A DNA stretch of 46,810 nucleotides from a virus. The stretch spans positions 1 through 46,810 of the IMG/VR virus record IMGVR_UViG_3300032322_001825. The stretch is one strand, 5' to 3'. Under the pieces are notes generated by a model. That model was not told where the DNA came from. It worked only from the letters and a program-made list of their open reading frames with translations, and searched no databases. A program made the position numbers and the translations under genes. This document shows positions 14,032 through 21,016 of this stretch, piece by piece. The number at the start of each line of letters is the position of its first letter. Within the stretch, counting starts at the first letter, position 1.

Positions 14032-14271
14032 ATGAGTCAAAAACAGCTAGAAAGTAGACCGTTATCAGTGAAAGAATATTGTCCTATGAGACCTGACTTT
14101 CATGTGAAGACAATAATTCAGGAGCGTGTTAACCGCGAAGCCGATGCCGAGTGGGGTCGCACTCCGAGTCATGAAATTCCGAAAGACATCAAGTACCCAG
14201 CTCGTTCTCTTCCGGATAATATGACAACAAGAACAGCACTGTACGCGTTCCTTAAAGAATTGAAACCTTAA
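14032..14271 (+). CDS. Hypothetical protein (79 aa)
   Basis: ATG 14032 (MSQKQLESRPLSVKEYCPMR) lies 4 nt after the previous stop. The earlier frame from 13888 overlaps the zinc-ribbon gene and is rejected. The protein is hydrophilic, with DFHVKTIIQERVNREADAEW and a C-terminal TTRTALYAFLKELKP. No motif recognised. Last gene before the tRNA-like element at 14306. Confidence 0.6.
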   Translation: MSQKQLESRPLSVKEYCPMRPDFHVKTIIQERVNREADAEWGRTPSHEIPKDIKYPARSLPDNMTTRTALYAFLKELKP

Positions 14272-14280
14272 AAACTAAAG

Positions 14281-14428
14281 TCGTGTATCCCAGCCCCTCT
14301 AGTTCAATGCGGTAGCTCAGTTGGTAGAGCATGGAGTGTACTCCTTAGGGTATGTATGATGTGCATACATCCGTACACACTGCGCGTTGGTTCAAGTCCA
14401 ATCTTCATTGAACGAGGGCTTGGGTACA
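14281..14428 (+). repeat. Long interrupted stem enclosing tRNA-like element 1
   Basis: 5' segments GTTCAATG (14302-14309) and CCCAGCCCCTC (about 14289-14299) pair with CATTGAAC (14405-14412) and GAGGGCTTGGG (14413-14423), with one C/C mismatch and one bulge. A further six pairs (CGTGTA with TACATG) extend the stem to about 14282 and 14429. More than 20 base pairs therefore close the tRNA-like top. Confidence 0.6.
14306..14410 (+). tRNA. tRNA-like element 1, not a canonical tRNA
   Basis: Canonical parts: TA then D-arm GCTC-AGTTGGTA-GAGC (14313-14330), T-arm GTTGG-TTCAAGT-CCAAT (14386-14402), and acceptor-like AATGCGG/CTTCATT (14306-14312 / 14403-14409, one mismatch). Non-canonical: 55 nt lie between D and T arms instead of about 27-45, with no credible 7-nt anticodon loop. 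Instead GTGTAC/GTACAC and ATGTATG/CATACAT form one long arm. No CCA is encoded. It may be a decoy, a processed RNA or a decayed tRNA. Confidence 0.5.
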
Positions 14429-14493
14429 TGACAAAGTTTAAAAACTTGTTCGGTACTCAGGTCGCATTATTAAAATTAATCAATAAAAATTAT

Positions 14494-14766
14494 ATGTTAG
14501 AAATTTTTATGGGTCTCGCGATGTTGATTTCCGCTAACTTCGGAAATTATACAACTGCAACTGTGCCAGGAGAATACTACGAATTCGTAGCTCCAGTACA
14601 ATGTCAGGATAATCGTTCATGGACAGTTGCAGTGCGCTATAAAGTAGATGTAGATGGAAAGCATAAACAACATTTGCAAGTTCGAAATCTTCCTGGTTGT
14701 GTAACAACTAAAGCCTTCATTGATGAAGCTGTAGTTGACCCTTACATAACTGTAATTGGACGGTAG
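14494..14766 (+). CDS. Small secreted or membrane-anchored protein (90 aa)
   Basis: ATG 14494 in AAAAATTATATG context; an earlier frame from 14356 would run through the tRNA-like element. The N-terminus MLEIFMGLAMLISANFGNYT looks like a signal peptide or anchor. The rest is beta-rich with two cysteines (VQCQDNRSWTVAVRYK and NLPGCVTTKAF) that could form a disulfide outside the cytoplasm. No family recognised. An envelope or exported role would match the LemA cluster and the secreted lysozyme nearby. Confidence 0.65.
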   Translation: MLEIFMGLAMLISANFGNYTTATVPGEYYEFVAPVQCQDNRSWTVAVRYKVDVDGKHKQHLQVRNLPGCVTTKAFIDEAVVDPYITVIGR

Positions 14767-14774
14767 TTAACTGG

Positions 14775-14845
14775 TGTCTCAACGCAGGGTGACATTATTA
14801 TTTTAGTGATAACTATTATAATTAATTTCCCTTGCGATTGAGACA
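14775..14845 (+). ncRNA. Large hairpin in leader of 14879
   Basis: The left arm TGTCTCAA-CGCA-GGG (14775-14789) pairs with CCC-TTGCG-ATTGAGACA (14829-14845), leaving two single-base bulges, around a 39-nt AT-rich loop. No T-run follows, so it is not a classical terminator. It is comparable in style to the hairpins at 22361 and 23902. Confidence 0.5.
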
Positions 14846-14878
14846 GCAACAATCTTATCAAATTAATAAATTAATCTT

Positions 14879-15046
14879 ATGAAAAAAGTAAAACAACAAA
14901 AACCTATAAACTCAGATGCCTACGCATATCTTAAAAAGTTAATTCATCCAGATGTAAAAATTTATGATGCGTTTGTGGATGGTAAATGGTTGAAAGCCTT
15001 ATTGAGTTCCGGTATTACTTTTTCTGTTAAGAATACAAGTAAATAA
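14879..15046 (+). CDS. Small basic protein (55 aa)
   Basis: Reads MKKVKQQKPINSDAYAYLKK and ends ITFSVKNTSK, basic and soluble. It ends 4 nt before the next ATG. Position after the large hairpin at 14775 suggests that hairpin forms its 5' leader. No family recognised. Confidence 0.55.
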   Translation: MKKVKQQKPINSDAYAYLKKLIHPDVKIYDAFVDGKWLKALLSSGITFSVKNTSK

Positions 15047-15050
15047 TTTT

Positions 15051-15239
15051 ATGGAACAAAATAAATTTCAATGGTGGGGCTATCGACATACAAATGGAAA
15101 TCTGCAAGCAAAAAGATATTTTGACAAAAGAGATTTAGATGATGCAGATGAGAGTCCTTTTGTTGCAAAAAGAACACAAGTGTTTATGGCATCAAGTCGT
15201 GAAGAAGCCTTACAAATAATAGATGAATTAACAAAATAA
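15051..15239 (+). CDS. Small hypothetical protein (62 aa)
   Basis: MEQNKFQWWGYRHTNGNLQA, then a charged middle, ending SSREEALQIIDELTK. The WWGYRHTNG stretch followed by an aromatic/basic beta hairpin and a C-terminal helix (REEALQIIDEL) is a layout I have seen in small phage proteins without assigned function. It directly precedes promoter copy B at 15243. Confidence 0.65.
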   Translation: MEQNKFQWWGYRHTNGNLQAKRYFDKRDLDDADESPFVAKRTQVFMASSREEALQIIDELTK

Positions 15240-15242
15240 AAG

Positions 15243-15289
15243 TTATCCACAACATTTTGTTGCGTTATATCAATTATTAAAGATACAAT
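15243..15289 (+). promoter_or_regulatory. DnaA-box promoter, copy B
   Basis: TTATCCACA (15243-15251), 8 nt, -35 TTGCGT (15260-15265), 18 nt, -10 TACAAT (15284-15289). The inverted repeat CAACA-TTT-TGTTG spans the box and -35. The predicted start (about 15296) is exactly where the hairpin TATAGGAA..TTCCTATA begins. Confidence 0.65.
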
Positions 15290-15295
15290 TATATA

Positions 15296-15397
15296 TATAG
15301 GAATGTTATAATAAACAAGTTCCTATACATCGAGGTCTTGGGACCAAGTTCGCCTCCAAAGCTTACTAGGCAGGTTCGAATCCTGAACGGTGTGCCA
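15296..15397 (+). tRNA. tRNA-like element 2 with 5' hairpin (possible tRNA-Trp relic)
   Basis: The hairpin TATAGGAA/TTCCTATA (15296-15327) is followed by a 71-nt tRNA-sized unit (15327-15397). Acceptor ACATCGA pairs with ACGGTGT at 6 of 7 positions; then come discriminator G and an encoded CCA. T-arm is CAGG-TTCGAAT-CCTG. The segment CTCCAAA (15354-15360) equals the anticodon loop of tRNA-Trp, but its flanking stem has two mismatches. The D-arm is reduced to GGTC-TTGG-GACC. It could be a decayed or unusual tRNA, or a mimic; standard tRNA function is doubtful. Confidence 0.45.
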
Positions 15398-15435
15398 TAT
15401 AAACACAGTGACAGAGCCAGGTGGATATATGAATT

Positions 15436-15906
15436 ATGACAACAAAATTTATAGCAATGTTCTTTGTTTCAGGTATTGCGATGATGTCACAACAGACAGC
15501 GCAAATGGAAGTCGCGCAAGTAACAGTTCCATTAGCACCTATCCCTGTTGTGGAGGTAATCCAAAAGAAAGTCGAAGTTAAACCCATAGAGGCTACGCCT
15601 GTTGAGGGAAAACTAAGACCGGAGTTAATCCCAATCTGCTCATGCGAAAGTACAGGTCATCCAGACCGAGTACCAAGGCATTACGAGGATGATGGAGTAA
15701 CGGTGAGACGAGGAAGAATAAATCCTAATGATATCGGCATGTGCCAGATAAACATTCAGGAGAACAACAACGGTCCACAAATTAGAAAAATGGGCTTAGA
15801 TGTTTTTAAAAAAGAAGATAATATTAAATACGCCAATTGGTTATACGACAAATATGGCACGAAGCCATGGAACTGGAGTAAACATTGTTGGGGTACCGAT
15901 AAATAA
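15436..15906 (+). CDS. Secreted lysozyme / transglycosylase-like protein (156 aa)
   Basis: An N-terminal signal peptide (FIAMFFVSGIAMMSQQTAQ) and a Pro/Val linker lead to a compact lysozyme-like fold: PICSCESTG with the probable catalytic Glu71, RRGRINPNDIGMCQINI, and a C-terminal DNIKYANWLYDKYGTKPWNW then SKHCWG. This pattern (CESTG, N-DIG-CQIN, YA-LY-KYG, W-S-CW) is that of goose-type/SLT lytic enzymes that cut the glycan strand. It is exported and encoded with early genes, away from the amidase-holin cassette, so it may act on the envelope from outside rather than at lysis. Driven by promoter copy B. Confidence 0.8.
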   Translation: MTTKFIAMFFVSGIAMMSQQTAQMEVAQVTVPLAPIPVVEVIQKKVEVKPIEATPVEGKLRPELIPICSCESTGHPDRVPRHYEDDGVTVRRGRINPNDIGMCQINIQENNNGPQIRKMGLDVFKKEDNIKYANWLYDKYGTKPWNWSKHCWGTDK

Positions 15907-15925
15907 TAAATAAAATAACAGTCGC

Positions 15926-17020
15926 ATGTTAGGAAAAATCAACAAATATATTGAAGAAGGTTTAGTTACAGAACAGGTTCATCCAGAGAATCCTGATGTA
16001 AAAATCTATAACTACACTCAGAAGTGCCAATTTGAAGGTGCCTGGGATGAGGTCACGATGCAGTGTCGTGGTCTTATCTTTGATACCAAGACCGGCAAAC
16101 AACTTTCCAATCCTTTTCCTAAATTTTTTAATTACGAGGAACACATAGCGAAAGGCTTAAGTGTTCCACATGAAACACCAATCATACATCAGAAGTTTGA
16201 TGGCTCTTTGGGTATTTTATACTGGCTTAATGACCTACCATGGATAGCAACTCGTGGTTCTTTTGCTTCCGACCAGGCTATCTGGGCGACTAATTGGTTC
16301 CGATTGAACGCAAACTTCGAGGATTTTAATAAGGACTACACCTACCTATTCGAGATTATCTACCCTGAGAATCGCATCGTTGTCAGCTATGACTTTTCTG
16401 GACTCGCGCTCATAGCTGTCCGAGAAATAGGAGGCACGGATGTATTGGTTCTTAACCAGCTCGGAATGCACCAATTCCCTCTTTTAAGGGGTCCATTTGA
16501 GTATCCGATGCTCTACAAGCCAACCGACTTCGCTGCCCTTAAGGCAATGAACCTAGCGAATCAGGAGGGGTTTGTGATTCACTATCCGAATGCTGACCTA
16601 CGACTGAAGATTAAGTTCGAAGACTATGTGAGATTGCATAAAATCATGACTGGTCTCTCAGCCATCGGCATCTGGGAAGCCCTTCGCGAAGGCAAAGAGA
16701 TAAGTATAGATAACGTACCAGATGAATTCTTTAAGTGGTTTACAGAAACTAAAGATGGATTGAATAATAAATTCAGTGATATTTGGCATGAGGCATACAA
16801 AGATTACCTTGATATAACAGAAAGTCTTGGTTACCCTATGGCTCCTAGAGGTTTACGGTTTCACGGACAAACAAGGAAACATTTTGCTGATAAGGCTGCA
16901 CAAACAAAATACCCATCAATATTATTCGCTATGTTAGATGGCAAAGATTATAGAGAAATCATTTGGAAGATGATACGTCCGCGTGGTCAGCAGACGTTTA
17001 AAGTAGATATAGATAGTTAA
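15926..17020 (+). CDS. rnl1: T4 Rnl1-type RNA ligase
   Basis: 364 aa, same size class as T4 RNA ligase 1. Nucleotidyltransferase motifs are in order: motif I KFDGSLGIL with Lys90 as AMP acceptor, an ATRGSFASDQA element, motif III/IIIa YLFEIIYPENRIVVSY, motif IV EGFVIHYP and motif V LKIKFEDYV. A helical C-terminal domain follows, as in Rnl1. These enzymes seal broken RNA, classically tRNA anticodon loops cut by host defence nucleases, with a partner kinase/phosphatase. That partner lies three genes downstream (18165). Confidence 0.93.
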   Translation: MLGKINKYIEEGLVTEQVHPENPDVKIYNYTQKCQFEGAWDEVTMQCRGLIFDTKTGKQLSNPFPKFFNYEEHIAKGLSVPHETPIIHQKFDGSLGILYWLNDLPWIATRGSFASDQAIWATNWFRLNANFEDFNKDYTYLFEIIYPENRIVVSYDFSGLALIAVREIGGTDVLVLNQLGMHQFPLLRGPFEYPMLYKPTDFAALKAMNLANQEGFVIHYPNADLRLKIKFEDYVRLHKIMTGLSAIGIWEALREGKEISIDNVPDEFFKWFTETKDGLNNKFSDIWHEAYKDYLDITESLGYPMAPRGLRFHGQTRKHFADKAAQTKYPSILFAMLDGKDYREIIWKMIRPRGQQTFKVDIDS

Positions 17021-17024
17021 TTTT

Positions 17025-17375
17025 ATGAAAAAATACGATAGAGAAAAAAGAAAATGGGTAGATGAAAAAGAGGTAGATAAAAAACTAGCTAAGCGTAAAC
17101 TTTGTAAGGGTGGTCGTGAACATGATTTTATTTTAGTATTGCCATCATATATAAGAACAAAAAATAGCATACTTGGTATAGAGCAAGCAGAAAAATACTA
17201 CCAAATAGAATTAGAAATAGAAGAACTCTTAGCAGAGAAACATAAAGAACTAGAAGCCCTTGGTATTTTACATAAACCGTATAGCAGAATTACTAATAAA
17301 CAATATAGAAGTTATATTTGTAGTGTTTGTAAAAAGCACGAATATAAAGAATATATTAAAAATAAGATAACATAA
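17025..17375 (+). CDS. Hypothetical protein with zinc-site-like Cys/His (116 aa)
   Basis: Starts 4 nt after the ligase. The N-terminal half has KRKLCKGGREHDFILVLPSY and the C-terminus YRSYICSVCKKHEYKEY. One Cys and His in the first part with the CxxC pair in the second could form one zinc site. A helical middle (GIEQAEKYYQIELEIEELLA) separates them. The pairing of CKGG..H and CSVC is familiar from uncharacterised phage proteins. Its place inside the RNA-repair cassette suggests a linked role, which is inference. Confidence 0.7.
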   Translation: MKKYDREKRKWVDEKEVDKKLAKRKLCKGGREHDFILVLPSYIRTKNSILGIEQAEKYYQIELEIEELLAEKHKELEALGILHKPYSRITNKQYRSYICSVCKKHEYKEYIKNKIT

Positions 17376-17379
17376 TTTT

Positions 17380-17853
17380 ATGGACCCAATAGAAGAATTT
17401 CTAAGACATTCAAATTACATAGAAGGCGAATACAGTGAAGAAGCCTATGAAGATGCTAAGAAAGCATGGGATTATTTGATATCTCAGAATGTTCTAACGC
17501 TTGATGTTATCTGTAAAACTCACAAGATACTAATGGAACGCAGACCTCTTGAAGAAAAATACAAGGGTCACTTCCGTGAGATTCCTGTGTATGTAGGACG
17601 AAGAGAGTGTACTAGCTGGAAAATGGTACCAATGCTTCTACAGAATTGGGTGTTCGAAACTATGCGTGCGCACCCAAAAGTTGATTCTATTGACCTTCAT
17701 GTTAAGTACGAGAAAATCCATCCGTTCGCGGATGGCAATGGTCGTACTGGTCGGATGTTCATGAATTGGACCAGGCTTAAAAGAAATAATGAACCCCTCC
17801 TTATAATTCACGAAGGCGAAGAGCAACGTGAATATTATGGATGGTTTAAATAG
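17380..17853 (+). CDS. Fic domain protein with inhibitory motif
   Basis: 157 aa. The Fic core motif is intact: HPFADGNGRTGR (His114 to Arg125), with the conserved catalytic His, phosphate-binding NG and Arg. The flap FREIPVYVG lies at about 65-73. Near the N-terminus SNYIEG (residues 11-16) matches the (S/T)xxxE(G/N) inhibitory helix of class II Fic proteins, so the enzyme is probably self-inhibited until activated. Fic enzymes transfer AMP or similar groups from nucleotides to target proteins. In a phage the target may be a host factor. Located 4 nt after the previous gene. Confidence 0.92.
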   Translation: MDPIEEFLRHSNYIEGEYSEEAYEDAKKAWDYLISQNVLTLDVICKTHKILMERRPLEEKYKGHFREIPVYVGRRECTSWKMVPMLLQNWVFETMRAHPKVDSIDLHVKYEKIHPFADGNGRTGRMFMNWTRLKRNNEPLLIIHEGEEQREYYGWFK

Positions 17854-17854
17854 T

Positions 17855-18163
17855 ATGAAAAAGATTAACGAATTTTCTCCAGATGCCTTTGCAAAGTTGA
17901 TGAATGAATTGATAGATATTCATCAAAAGAAAAACCACGACTACGCTGGTGGTGATTACCTATCTGACTTGATTGCAAGTAGGAGAATGGGTATAGTGCC
18001 TTGGAAGAACGCTCTACTTCGTATGCAACAGAAGATGAGTAGGATGGAGAGCTTTGCTAAGCAAGGCGAGTTTAAAGTAGCTGATGAAAAGGTCGAAGAT
18101 ACATTAAAAGATATGGCGGTATATAGTATTCTGTGTTTGATTCTATATAGAAACAAGAAATGA
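17855..18163 (+). CDS. DUF1599 / nucleotide-modification-associated-like protein (102 aa)
   Basis: ATG 17855 is 1 nt after the Fic stop. The pattern KKNHDYAGGDYLSDLIASRR, GIVPWKNALLRMQQKMSRM and VADEKVEDTLKDMAVYSILC is that of DUF1599-type helical proteins related to MazG-like nucleotide pyrophosphatases (conserved Lys-Asn-DYA, Arg/Met helix, DE..DTL.D.A). It may act on nucleotides or on a modified base pathway. The last codon is followed by TGA overlapping the region before the next ATG. Confidence 0.8.
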   Translation: MKKINEFSPDAFAKLMNELIDIHQKKNHDYAGGDYLSDLIASRRMGIVPWKNALLRMQQKMSRMESFAKQGEFKVADEKVEDTLKDMAVYSILCLILYRNKK

Positions 18164-18164
18164 T

Positions 18165-19037
18165 ATGTCAAAATTAATTATGCTTTCAGGTCTTCCTGGT
18201 TCCGGAAAATCTACGAAGGCGAAAGAAATAGTAGCGCAAGGGAACTGGATACGAGTAAATCGCGACCTACTTAGAACAATGCTTCACTTCGATAAGTTCA
18301 CCGGAAGGAATGAAGGGATGACTGTCGATGTAGAAAAATCAATCGCTCGAACAGCGCTTGTTTTAGGAAGCAATGTAGTCGTTGACGATACGAATCTCAA
18401 TCCGAAAAATAAAGAAATGTGGAAGAGTATTGCGAAAGATTGCAATGCTCAATTTGAACATATCCATATTAATACATCACCACAGGATTGTATTAACAGG
18501 GATATCATCAGACACAATAGTGTCGGTAGAGAAGTCATATTAAATATGGCTCTTCAAAGTGGTATTTATGAGCATAAGAGTGATAAAGGTTTTGTACTTT
18601 GTGACCTTGATGGTACATTGTGCGACATTAAACACCGACTCTGTTATGTAAAAGTTCCAGAAGGTGAGAAGAAAGACTGGAAGAAGTTCTTTGACGAAAT
18701 TAGAAACGACACTCCAAGACCAGAAGTCGTGGAGCTAGTTAACAATTTTGCCAGAGAAGGGCATCCAATTATTTTCGTATCTGCAAGACCGGATACTTAC
18801 AAAGCCGAGACAACTCTCTGGCTTCTTGATAATTTTAAGGCTCCATATTTCACTTTGATTATGAGAAGTGGTCAGGATAAAAGACCGGACACTGAAGTAA
18901 AGCGCGAGATGTACGAGAAGTATTTTAAAAACAAATACCCTGTTCACACTGTGATTGATGACCGCCCTAGTGTTATTCGAATGTGGAGAGAAGAAGGTTT
19001 GAATGTAATAGATGTTGGAGGTGGAGTAGAGTTCTAA
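18165..19037 (+). CDS. pseT: T4-type polynucleotide kinase / 3'-phosphatase
   Basis: 290 aa, close to T4 Pnkp (301). The N-terminal kinase has P-loop GLPGSGKST (9-17), lid region and VVVDDTNLNPKN. The C-terminal HAD phosphatase has DLDGTLCDIKHR (nucleophile Asp147), VSARPDTYK and VIDDRPSVIRMW. It heals RNA ends (5'-OH to 5'-P, and removes 2',3'-cyclic or 3'-phosphate) so that the Rnl1-type ligase at 15926 can seal them. The two enzymes form the classical phage tRNA-repair pair. The 3' end overlaps the convergent nuclease gene by 4 nt, with no terminator between. Confidence 0.94.
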   Translation: MSKLIMLSGLPGSGKSTKAKEIVAQGNWIRVNRDLLRTMLHFDKFTGRNEGMTVDVEKSIARTALVLGSNVVVDDTNLNPKNKEMWKSIAKDCNAQFEHIHINTSPQDCINRDIIRHNSVGREVILNMALQSGIYEHKSDKGFVLCDLDGTLCDIKHRLCYVKVPEGEKKDWKKFFDEIRNDTPRPEVVELVNNFAREGHPIIFVSARPDTYKAETTLWLLDNFKAPYFTLIMRSGQDKRPDTEVKREMYEKYFKNKYPVHTVIDDRPSVIRMWREEGLNVIDVGGGVEF

Positions 19038-19459
19038 CAAAGCTGACAAGCTCTCCCAATCTCTCTAGCTCTCTCAACTGTGAGACTCTCACGGTTACTT
19101 CGCTGTTTCTCTTCGAGCCACATATCAATATCAATCATAAAAAATTCCTTTTGTTTTTGCTCTTTTGAATTAAACATCACAACGATAAAAGCTGGCACCA
19201 TGACTAGCATAAAACAATCGAAGGGATTCTGATTCCCTAGGTCTGGTATTTTAAATACAAAGTTACCGTGCTTTGCTGCGAATAGTGCTGACTCCTGATG
19301 CTCTTGAACTGCATTAAACGGTAGGCTGATGCCAGGGGTCGCCTTCAATTCGAAAGCTCCAGTTTTATAGTGAATAGATTTTAACCATTTATTAAAGTCA
19401 GTTTGAAAATCTTTCTCCAAGTATTTCCTCTTCTTTGTTGTCAGTGTTTTCGTTGGCAT
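19034..19459 (-). CDS. RecU-like Holliday junction resolvase / PD-(D/E)XK nuclease
   Basis: 141 aa from ATG 19459 (19468 is an alternative). The core reads FELKATPGISLPFNAVQEHQ followed by ESALFAAKHGNFVF, matching the E-x-K catalytic pair and the following F..xxx-HQ helix of RecU-type resolvases. The hydrophobic strand VMVPAFIVVMF completes the fold. It would resolve branched DNA before packaging. The start lies inside the end of the helicase gene (about 60-nt overlap), so the exact N-terminus is uncertain. Last gene of the leftward replication unit. Confidence 0.75.
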   Translation of the reverse strand: MPTKTLTTKKRKYLEKDFQTDFNKWLKSIHYKTGAFELKATPGISLPFNAVQEHQESALFAAKHGNFVFKIPDLGNQNPFDCFMLVMVPAFIVVMFNSKEQKQKEFFMIDIDMWLEEKQRSNRESLTVERAREIGRACQLC

Positions 19460-20681
19460 ACATCGCAAGGCTAAAATCTTGCTTTCTCATTATAGCATTA
19501 TAGACTGATGTATCTATACCTTTTGACACCAAATGTAGGTAAACATTCTTCTTTAATTTATTAAGTCTCAATATTCTTCCGCGCATCTGTTTGTAGTTCA
19601 CATAAGAGTAGTCCATTGAAGCGAATACCATGAGTGGAAACGATGGAAGCTCATACCCTTCCGAACACGCAGCTTGAATTAAAACGATAGCGCTCTCACT
19701 TGCCTCTGCTTTCTGGACCACCTCATCCCTGTCTTTAACATCCCCTCGAATAACCAGTATCTCATTTAATCCTCTCAGATATTCCTTAAGGAAATCAATC
19801 TGGAGGTTGTATCTACAGACGATGATTATTTTTTTGTTGTCTTTACATAGCTCGATAAGGCGCTCGTTTTTTAAACAAGCGATATCTACTAGGTCAGGGG
19901 TATAGCCATCGGATTTAAGAACACCGTTTTCAATCTGGTGGTATTTGGTATAGCGGACAATAGGTGAAGCATCATACGCTTCAACTTTTTTATTCTTTTG
20001 AGCATCTGTTATTTCAAATAGTTCTACTTCATCTATCTGGTCCGGAACATCGGCACACTCATGGATACTAACAATAGAACCAATGTTTGAAATGATTCGA
20101 ATGAGTTTATCTTTTTCTTCCTGACCTTCTTTCATTCGAATAATGCGCTTACCTTTTACAGTACCGCCTTCTTGTTTTGAACGAAAAGTAAATCCTCCTT
20201 TGCCGACATATACTTCTTCAAAGAAAGTATCTCGCCATTTTATCCAACTCCAATCGTAACCAAGGTGTCTTGCTAGTACATAAATATCCCAAGGTGATGA
20301 ACGGTATGGAGTAGCAGTAAGAAGAAGAACATATCTTATTTGATGGAGCCGAATAAAAGCAGTAAGTATTTTAGAAAAAGCACTCTTAGTTCCTGCAAAG
20401 TAGTGAGCCTCATCAACTATAATAAACTCTGGTTTAGATAAATCTTTCCAAAGCTTTTTAAATTCTTCTTTCGTATATACGATAATCCAATTAGGAACAT
20501 TGCGTTGCCAGTTTGCTTTGAGTGCCTTTGGTACAATAGCGAATCCATGTTTCCCTGGAGTACGTTTAAGTTTAGACCACTCTATAGATGTGAGTGTTTT
20601 ACCTGTTCCAGTATCCCAGCACAATAAAGACCTATCTGGATTTTGCTCTATGAACTTTTTTTGATGTTCGTATAGTTCCAT
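19398..20681 (-). CDS. SF2 (SNF2-like) DNA helicase
   Basis: 427 aa. Helicase motifs are in order: Q-like start (MELYEHQKKFIEQNPDRSLL), Walker A WDTGTGKT (22-29), DEAH box at VDEAHYF (89-95), motif III LLTATPYR (120-127), IV IIIVCRYN, V VLIQAACSEGYELPSF and VI QMRGRILRLNK. It is a compact double-stranded-DNA translocase of the UvsW/SNF2-type group, which phages use in recombination or replication-fork remodelling. Start overlaps the upstream small gene by 50 nt. Confidence 0.92.
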   Translation of the reverse strand: MELYEHQKKFIEQNPDRSLLCWDTGTGKTLTSIEWSKLKRTPGKHGFAIVPKALKANWQRNVPNWIIVYTKEEFKKLWKDLSKPEFIIVDEAHYFAGTKSAFSKILTAFIRLHQIRYVLLLTATPYRSSPWDIYVLARHLGYDWSWIKWRDTFFEEVYVGKGGFTFRSKQEGGTVKGKRIIRMKEGQEEKDKLIRIISNIGSIVSIHECADVPDQIDEVELFEITDAQKNKKVEAYDASPIVRYTKYHQIENGVLKSDGYTPDLVDIACLKNERLIELCKDNKKIIIVCRYNLQIDFLKEYLRGLNEILVIRGDVKDRDEVVQKAEASESAIVLIQAACSEGYELPSFPLMVFASMDYSYVNYKQMRGRILRLNKLKKNVYLHLVSKGIDTSVYNAIMRKQDFSLAMYANENTDNKEEEILGERFSN

Positions 20682-20850
20682 TTTTTTTACTATTAAAACC
20701 TATTAAGCCTTTTTCTATATGTGGTTTGTTTGCCCTCTTCCAATCATCATCCAGCCAGATTTCGTCTGGCTTTACTTTGTTCTCAATCTTTAAAGCTTCA
20801 GTAATTGAAGAAGCTAAAATATATTTTTGTATAACAAAAAGTTTCTTCAT
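20632..20850 (-). CDS. Small hypothetical protein (72 aa)
   Basis: MKKLFVIQKYILASSITEAL then KPDEIWLDDDWKRANKPHIE. Its start overlaps the upstream stop by ATGA coupling and its last 16 codons overlap the helicase start. The N-terminal strand-helix (LFVIQKYILASSITEALKIE) resembles small proteins that feed position-specific modules in phage replication blocks. The C-terminus is basic (GTIRTSKKVHRAKSR). No family recognised. Confidence 0.55.
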   Translation of the reverse strand: MKKLFVIQKYILASSITEALKIENKVKPDEIWLDDDWKRANKPHIEKGLIGFNSKKNGTIRTSKKVHRAKSR

Positions 20851-21014
20851 AATTTTATTATCTCAATCTTAATAAGAAAAAAGCGTAGATATATACTAAC
20901 ACGCAATGACTTAAGTAGACCTTCATCTACATCACGATAGGTCACCCATCGGTAACCAATGATTGCATTAGTCCATGCTTCACCTTCTTCAATTTTTTTA
21001 AATAATTTAATCAT
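20847..21014 (-). CDS. Small basic protein (55 aa)
   Basis: Begins 2 nt after the upstream stop (ATG 21014) and ends in TGA that overlaps the next ATG by 3 nt, so it is almost certainly co-translated. Reads MIKLFKKIEEGEAWTNAIIG, then YRWVTYRDVDEG, ending FFLIKIEIIKL. The C-terminal 20 residues are hydrophobic and basic (SLRVSIYLRFFLIKI) and might associate with membrane. Function unknown. Confidence 0.6.
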   Translation of the reverse strand: MIKLFKKIEEGEAWTNAIIGYRWVTYRDVDEGLLKSLRVSIYLRFFLIKIEIIKL

Positions 21015-21016
21015 AA

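Noticed and set aside
14356-14493. N-terminal extension of the gene at 14494
   Set aside because: It lies inside tRNA-like element 1 and has no start context; ATG 14494 starts a clear signal-peptide sequence.
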